In this document: one piece after another, positions 53,638-57,055 of the stretch
How the letters are laid out: each line of letters starts with the position of its first letter
Numbering within the stretch: position 1 is the first letter of the stretch
Virus record (IMG/VR): IMGVR_UViG_3300046048_000470
Coordinates: 1 to 57,055 of that record
Origin: a virus
Reading direction: 5' to 3' (one strand)
DNA length: 57,055 nucleotides
Translations under genes and position numbers: made by a program
The notes under the pieces: generated by a model
What the model saw: the letters and a program-made list of their open reading frames with translations, nothing else
The model's database searches: none
What the model was told of the DNA's origin: nothing

Positions 53638-54123
53638 TCAGCTGTCCCGGTGCACCCACACATCGACCAGCACACCAGCGTTCGAGTAGCCGCCCTCACC
53701 GAAATTCGGGACCTTCCCGGCCCGTTCCCGCTTCATGACCGAATGGCCAGGGACCGTCAACGCGTGCGTGTAATCCCGAGGATCTGAGTCGGCCCTGTCG
53801 ACAAGGATCCCGTTCGCGACAGCGGCCAGGGCCTGCGCTGCGTCGCGTTGCGGGCCGACCGTCGTCACCTGAAACCGGAGGACCATCGTCCCGTCACGCT
53901 GCCCCGCGTAGCCCTCAGCCGGGAACGCGTCAGGCGAGATCGCGTAGACGATCGCGTACGGAAACGCCTCCCCCGAGTCAGGGTCGACCTGGGACAACGG
54001 ATCAACCGATCCGGCCACGAACGGAGAACCACCGTCACCGACCAGGACACCATCGGGCAGTTCCGCACGGAGCAACGCAACCACGGCATCGGTCACCAAG
54101 GAATCGTCGACACCGCTTGTCAT
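53638..54123 (-). CDS. Tail terminator protein (161 aa)
   Basis: Size and order (after HK97 gp10-like) fit the tail terminator. Pattern: N-terminal helix (DAVVALLRAELPDGVLVGDG), a strand pair with FPYAIVYAISPDAFPAEGYAGQRDGTMVLRFQVTTVG, then AAQALAAVANGILVDRA, and a final VLVDVWVHRDS strand. It caps the tail tube and joins it to the head. ATGA overlap with 54120-54536. Confidence 0.75.
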   Translation of the reverse strand: MTSGVDDSLVTDAVVALLRAELPDGVLVGDGGSPFVAGSVDPLSQVDPDSGEAFPYAIVYAISPDAFPAEGYAGQRDGTMVLRFQVTTVGPQRDAAQALAAVANGILVDRADSDPRDYTHALTVPGHSVMKRERAGKVPNFGEGGYSNAGVLVDVWVHRDS

Positions 54124-54536
54124 GCTGCCCCCAACACCTTCGACACCTCAGCCAGGACCTGGTCTCCGCCCAACTGCAAGATAGCCGGCGCTGACGGGCC
54201 CGCGTAGGGGAACGGAGGCTGATCGAAGACCCGCCCGAGAATGTCCGGCCCAGAAAACCCGTATTCGAGCCTCGCCGCTTGCGGAGCGTTCGACCCGATC
54301 TGGATCGACCAAACCCCACCAGACACGCCGATGACTTGACCGACGATCGACCGCCGGAAATCACCGGTGATCACCCGAGGACCAGGCCTACCGGACGCCT
54401 TGCCCTTCATGATCCCCTCACCCCCAGCAGCGGTCCGCGCCATCGCCCGACCCACCGCCTGCCCGATCCCGCCGTCGAGCCGCTCCAACGCAGATATCAG
54501 CTGCGCAGCCCCAACAACCGACCCGAAAACGACCAT
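54120..54536 (-). CDS. HK97 gp10-like tail completion protein (138 aa)
   Basis: Central motif (MKGKASGRPGPRVITGDFRRSIVGQVIG... IQIGSNAPQAARLEYGF) is the HK97 gp10 signature ('G-P-x-x-TG-L-R-S' and 'Y-A-x-x-x-E-x-G'). The family plugs or completes the head-tail joint. ATGA overlap with the terminator gene; overlaps the previous gene by one base. Confidence 0.82.
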   Translation of the reverse strand: MVVFGSVVGAAQLISALERLDGGIGQAVGRAMARTAAGGEGIMKGKASGRPGPRVITGDFRRSIVGQVIGVSGGVWSIQIGSNAPQAARLEYGFSGPDILGRVFDQPPFPYAGPSAPAILQLGGDQVLAEVSKVLGAA

Positions 54537-54943
54537 CAGGCGCCAGCCGGCCCGGGCACAGTCGAATCGATTTCGAGCTCAAACCGCTGCAGCAGCTCGG
54601 TGCTGCCGGCCAGGACACGAACCACCCGGTACGCGCGGTCCTCAAGCGACCGGTCTCGGACCGACCTCGGGCGGACCACGCACCCGACCGTCACCCCTTC
54701 GGTACCGATCGGCAGGTCGAGATCGAACCGCTCGGTCACCAGCGTCTGCCCACCGTCAGACGCCTGCCGGTCTGCTGCCCTCGGCTCAAGGGCACACCGC
54801 CCGGCGTAGACCGTCTCGCCTGACGGGTACTCGACCGCCATCGTCGCCCGATTCAGGGTCCCCGGGGCGCTGGCCGTCGACTCGTAGATCTGGCAGGTAT
54901 CTAGCAGGTATTGGCGTGCGAGTGATTCCGAGGCGAAAGACAC
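54536..54943 (-). CDS. Head closure / neck protein (135 aa)
   Basis: A GTG start at 54943 (VSFASESLARQYLLDTCQIYES) leaves 7 bases after the previous gene; a TTG at 54979 would add 12 residues overlapping it. The fold looks like a DUF6093-type head closure protein: beta-rich, with 'D-T-C-I-Y', YAGRCALEPRAADRQ and FDLDLPIGTEGVTVGCVVRPRS. Order (adaptor, closure, gp10, terminator) supports it. Confidence 0.7.
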   Translation of the reverse strand: MSFASESLARQYLLDTCQIYESTASAPGTLNRATMAVEYPSGETVYAGRCALEPRAADRQASDGGQTLVTERFDLDLPIGTEGVTVGCVVRPRSVRDRSLEDRAYRVVRVLAGSTELLQRFELEIDSTVPGPAGA

Positions 54944-54950
54944 ACCGTCA

Positions 54951-55301
54951 TCATCGGGCAGCCGCCCGCCGCTGTTCAAGGTGCGCGGCGAGCGCTTCCC
55001 CCGCTGTCTCGCTCATCCCCTTCGACGCGAGCACCCCATCGATCTCTTCGGCGGTCAGCTCGACACCACCAGGGACAGCAACAATCGTTTCAGACGCCAC
55101 GAAATCCACGGCATCGATGTCTGCACGCAACACCAGCTCGAGGAGAGTGCCGGTACCGGTGATCTGGAAGTTCAGGGTCTCGACCGCTGCCGTGATATCC
55201 ACGCTCTCCCCGTTCATCGCCAACCGGATGAACGGCGCCGGATCGTCACCGATCGAGAGACGGACAGGAGCTGCGACGACCGGACCGGGAATTTGCTGCA
55301 T
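54951..55301 (-). CDS. Neck-module protein (116 aa)
   Basis: First gene of the neck and tail operon by direction. Beta strands (PVRLSIGDDPAPFIRLAMNGESVDITAAVETLNFQITG... LLELVLRADIDAVDFVASE) and a charged C-terminal helix. The position is that of an adaptor (gp15-like), but the composition is not typical. Unassigned virion-assembly protein. Confidence 0.6.
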   Translation of the reverse strand: MQQIPGPVVAAPVRLSIGDDPAPFIRLAMNGESVDITAAVETLNFQITGTGTLLELVLRADIDAVDFVASETIVAVPGGVELTAEEIDGVLASKGMSETAGEALAAHLEQRRAAAR

Positions 55302-55309
55302 GACGCGAC

Positions 55310-55359
55310 GATACCCACCACCCTGAGCAAGCCAGCAGGCTTCAGGGTCGGTGGGTATC
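55310..55359. terminator. Long hairpin before the neck genes
   Basis: GATACCCACC pairs with GGTGGGTATC, then after a one-base bulge CCCTGA pairs with TCAGGG; 17 bp in all. It separates the small-gene block from the late neck and tail operon, about 10 bases before its first ATG, so it could be a terminator, attenuator or part of a late-gene control site. Confidence 0.6.
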
Positions 55360-55426
55360 AGTCTTTGAGTGACAGGCCAGCGCCGTTCGATGGCTACAAA
55401 GGTCGGCCGCCGGCCTGCCAGTAACC

Positions 55427-55579
55427 CTAGCTCTTCCGGCCGGTCTCCCCGTACTTCTGCTGCCGGCCGATCGACTTCGACGCGTCCACGGGCGGCCGAT
55501 CGGTAGGAGCGTCCTGCCGTCCGGTGCCGTTGATGTGTGTTTGCGACGGATCGCCGCCGTTGAAAGGTGACTTAGTCAT
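55427..55579 (-). CDS. Small polar protein (50 aa)
   Basis: The start at 55579 (MTKSPFNGGDPS) has AAGGAG upstream. Polar, disordered (THINGTGRQDAPTDRPPVDASKSIGRQQKY). Overlaps the previous gene by ATGA. Not recognised. Confidence 0.6.
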   Translation of the reverse strand: MTKSPFNGGDPSQTHINGTGRQDAPTDRPPVDASKSIGRQQKYGETGRKS

Positions 55580-55851
55580 CTCACTGTTCTCCTTGGTTGA
55601 GGTCTGTTTTTCGCGGCCGATGCGAACCCGGCCAGATCGTCGCCCGCCTGGTGCATGAACGCCCGGGCCGGCCCATGGCAGCGGACAGGCTCGGGCCGGC
55701 CCGAGCCCGCGTCGCGTCGACATTCGATAGCGGTCCACCCGTCTGGGCCGAGGGCGACGACGCCGAGCAGTTCAAGTTCGCCGTTGTGGTCGAGGCGAGC
55801 CAAGCATTCCCGAGTCCCGGCCTCGTCCATCGGCCTGTAGATCCGCATCAT
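55576..55851 (-). CDS. Hypothetical protein (91 aa)
   Basis: The start at 55851 (MMRIYRPMDEAG) has GGAG 8 bases upstream. An alpha/beta core (RECLARLDHNGELELLGVVALGPDGWTAIECRR) and a C-terminal helix (ARAFMHQAGDDLAGFASAAK). A tiny 18-codon reading frame (ATG at 55904) fits the small gap before it and ends in TGATG, and might couple translation. Unknown. Confidence 0.6.
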   Translation of the reverse strand: MMRIYRPMDEAGTRECLARLDHNGELELLGVVALGPDGWTAIECRRDAGSGRPEPVRCHGPARAFMHQAGDDLAGFASAAKNRPQPRRTVR

Positions 55852-55900
55852 CGGAGCAGCTCCAACGATGATGGCCACGTCACCCGGACCTCTGGGCTCT

Positions 55901-56071
55901 TCATGACGATGTTCTCCCCGAGCGGATGTTGTCGCCGGAGTCTCGGCAGGGTCCGCAGCAGTAGACCTGCCCGCGTGTCCCAAAGACGATGTCTGCGGCA
56001 TTGGCTAGCACCTGCTCACCGCAGTGCTTGCACCGGTACTCAGTGACTTCGATTCCGTTGATCTCGACCAT
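55901..56071 (-). CDS. Small zinc-ribbon protein (56 aa)
   Basis: CKHCG (14-18) and CCGPC (38-42) form a zinc ribbon; sequence MVEINGIEVTEYRCKHCGE, then a strand-turn-strand (DIVFGTRGQVY). One of about ten small zinc proteins in this genome. Confidence 0.7.
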   Translation of the reverse strand: MVEINGIEVTEYRCKHCGEQVLANAADIVFGTRGQVYCCGPCRDSGDNIRSGRTSS

Positions 56072-56146
56072 GACGCTGTACTCCTCGATTGTTGGGAAAG
56101 TTGAACCCCCTACCGGCCCGAACCGGTAGGGGAGTGTTGCTGCTTG

Positions 56147-56554
56147 CTACTGCTGGCCTTCGCCGAGACCCGCGAACGGATCCGCTGGCTTCAGCACCGC
56201 GTCGAGCACCTTCTCGGCCTCGATCGTTTTCTCGATCAGCTCGAAGATCCGAGCCCGAGACGACCGGAACAGGCCCGGGTACTCCCCCGCCGGCAGCGTC
56301 GGCTTGCCGGCCTGCAGGTCGCGCATCAGGCCGATACCGGCCCAAATCGCCGGTTGGTTCTCGACGACAAGCATCCGCCGGAGATCCCGCAGAGCGTCGA
56401 GCTTGCTCATCGACTCGTCACGCTCGCTCATCTCCGAAGCGAAACGGTCGAGCGCCCGGCAGAAACTCTGCGCTTTGCGCTCGACCGCTAGAGCCGCGTG
56501 AGGGTTGACGTTGATGTGTGGGTTGCTGTTCGTCCGGTTGAAGTCTGTAGCCAT
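56147..56554 (-). CDS. Hypothetical helical protein from the duplicated leaderless promoter (135 aa)
   Basis: ATG at 56554 lies 7 bases after TAAGGT, in a 70-bp cassette identical to the helicase promoter, including the first 14 coding bases (both start MATDF). The protein is helical (HAALAVERKAQSFCRALDRFASEMSERDESMSKLDALRDLRRM... RARIFELIEKTIEAEKVLDAVL). Probably expressed together with the helicase. Unknown function. Confidence 0.7.
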   Translation of the reverse strand: MATDFNRTNSNPHINVNPHAALAVERKAQSFCRALDRFASEMSERDESMSKLDALRDLRRMLVVENQPAIWAGIGLMRDLQAGKPTLPAGEYPGLFRSSRARIFELIEKTIEAEKVLDAVLKPADPFAGLGEGQQ

Positions 56555-56610
56555 AACCACGACCTTACACCGCGTGAACCCCAACCGGCAACCGGGGTTA
56601 ACGATTTCAG
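56541..56610. repeat. 70-bp exact repeat, copy 2 (promoter cassette)
   Basis: Identical to 41525-41594. Contains the last base(s) of 56607-56879's stop region and the leaderless promoter of 56147-56554. Confidence 0.95.
56562..56591 (-). promoter_or_regulatory. Leaderless promoter of 56147-56554
   Basis: Minus strand: TTGCCG (56591-56586), an 18-base spacer and TAAGGT (56567-56562), 7 bases before ATG 56554. Same sequence as 41546-41575. Confidence 0.7.
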
Positions 56611-56879
56611 TGTTTGGAGAGAAACGAGTCTCCCAACCTGGCCAGAAGCACCGTCTGATATCGCTTACCGAACCCGGCCCGAGAGATCCCCCCGAGCGCC
56701 TCCCGGACTTCGCTCTTGGTCGCGCCGGCCTCGAACGCACGAACGATCAGCTCGATCTGCCCGGCCTTCTCCGCCGCTGCAGCCTCGACCGCAGACGCCA
56801 GGCGGTCCTGCCGTGCCTGCTCTGTCACTCGGAGCGCCGCCAACGTCTCCAGGCGGATTGCTTCCGACACCTCACCCAT
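56607..56879 (-). CDS. Small helix-turn-helix protein (90 aa)
   Basis: Start ATGGGTGAG at 56879 with GAAGGAAG upstream. Helical N-terminus (AIRLETLAALRVTEQARQDRLASAVEAAAAEKA), then IELIVRAFEAGATKSEVREALGGISRAGFGKRY, a resolvase-like helix-turn-helix. It ends in the duplicated promoter cassette, as does the helix-turn-helix gene 41591-41854 at the other copy, so gene pairs and cassette have parallel layouts. Possible early regulator. Confidence 0.7.
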   Translation of the reverse strand: MGEVSEAIRLETLAALRVTEQARQDRLASAVEAAAAEKAGQIELIVRAFEAGATKSEVREALGGISRAGFGKRYQTVLLARLGDSFLSKH

Positions 56880-56910
56880 GGTCTTCCTTCTTTCGTCGCT
56901 GAATGTTGAA

Positions 56911-56940
56911 GGTCGCCGCCGCTATCGAGCGGCGACGACC
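56911..56940 (-). terminator. Hairpin at the contig junction (13-bp stem)
   Basis: Arms 56911-56923 and 56928-56940 around ATCG. The one plus-strand C-A mismatch is G-U in minus-strand RNA. It ends the gene at 34-336 (circularly upstream) and precedes the leader of 56607-56879. Confidence 0.65.
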
Positions 56941-57055
56941 AGAACCTACTGGCAACCGGGGTTAACGGCCAACCGACGTTATTTTCTCGGGCCAGGCCTT
57001 GAACCTCAACGCCGCCGAACCACGGTGAGGCGCATCCCACCGGTAAACCGTGATC
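56929..57055. repeat. Terminal direct repeat, right copy
   Basis: Identical to 1-127; see the left copy. Confidence 0.9.

Noticed and set aside
1-57055. CRISPR array, integrase/attP, insertion sequence or transposase
   Set aside because: No regularly spaced repeats, no tyrosine or serine integrase motifs in any real reading frame, and no terminal-inverted-repeat element were found.

Overview
The window is the complete, circularly closed genome of a tailed double-stranded DNA phage with a long-tailed (siphovirus) gene set. The first and last 127 bases are identical, so the unique circle is 56,928 bp. Two WhiB-type iron-sulfur transcription factor genes (a family confined to Actinobacteria and their phages), high GC, TANNNT -10 boxes lying 6-7 bases before ATG (leaderless mRNAs) and actinophage-type small zinc proteins point to an actinobacterial host. 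I cannot name the genus. There is no integrase, ParA, DNA polymerase or RNA polymerase.

Nearly every gene is on the minus strand, so the map reads from high to low coordinates and wraps across the contig end. (1) 56,879-55,427: small early-type proteins. (2) 55,301-41,875: neck and tail completion genes, tail tube, two tail-assembly-chaperone-like genes, 1,343-aa tape measure, 1,210-aa and 582-aa minor tail proteins and a small tail-linked gene. (3) 41,854-28,694: replication and recombination, with a small helix-turn-helix gene, UvrD-like helicase, Gam-like nuclease inhibitor, ERF annealing protein, RuvC-like resolvase, a winged-helix initiator with iterons inside its own gene, a likely loader partner, an HNH protein, a lipoprotein and many small zinc or membrane proteins. 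(4) 28,657-22,917: WhiB fusion protein, small and large terminase, several tiny genes and an altered DNA methyltransferase. (5) 22,929-14,723: amidase endolysin, a carbohydrate-type beta-sandwich protein, a block of ATGA-coupled unknown genes with the second WhiB, and small membrane proteins. (6) 14,704-5,494: portal, scaffold, decoration protein, lambda gpE-like capsid, connector candidates and minor capsid protein. (7) 5,330-2,204: tail-fibre-like and host-interaction proteins. (8) 2,107-34: the only large rightward gene (824-2107), a helix-turn-helix regulator divergent from a short leftward gene.

How it fits together: replication looks lambda-like and host-dependent. An initiator carries 13-bp iterons and a pyrimidine/AT-rich block within its coding sequence, a partner protein follows, and no polymerase is encoded. 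The rightward regulator is a good repressor candidate. Its promoter shares a TTGCCG/-10 TAAGGT architecture and an ACACGGTGT palindrome with leaderless promoters in front of the helicase gene, an early gene and the gene after terminase; two of these are a duplicated 70-bp cassette. Gene ends are punctuated by GC-rich hairpins whose imperfections are all C-A on the plus strand, that is G-U in minus-strand RNA.

Most interesting: the iterons occur in two reading frames; a plus-strand promoter-hairpin-terminator unit at 33,585-33,713 looks like a small regulatory RNA opposite a possible translational switch; a tail-tube-protein segment recurs inside an early protein; and several early proteins are in-frame accretions of modules that elsewhere are separate small genes.
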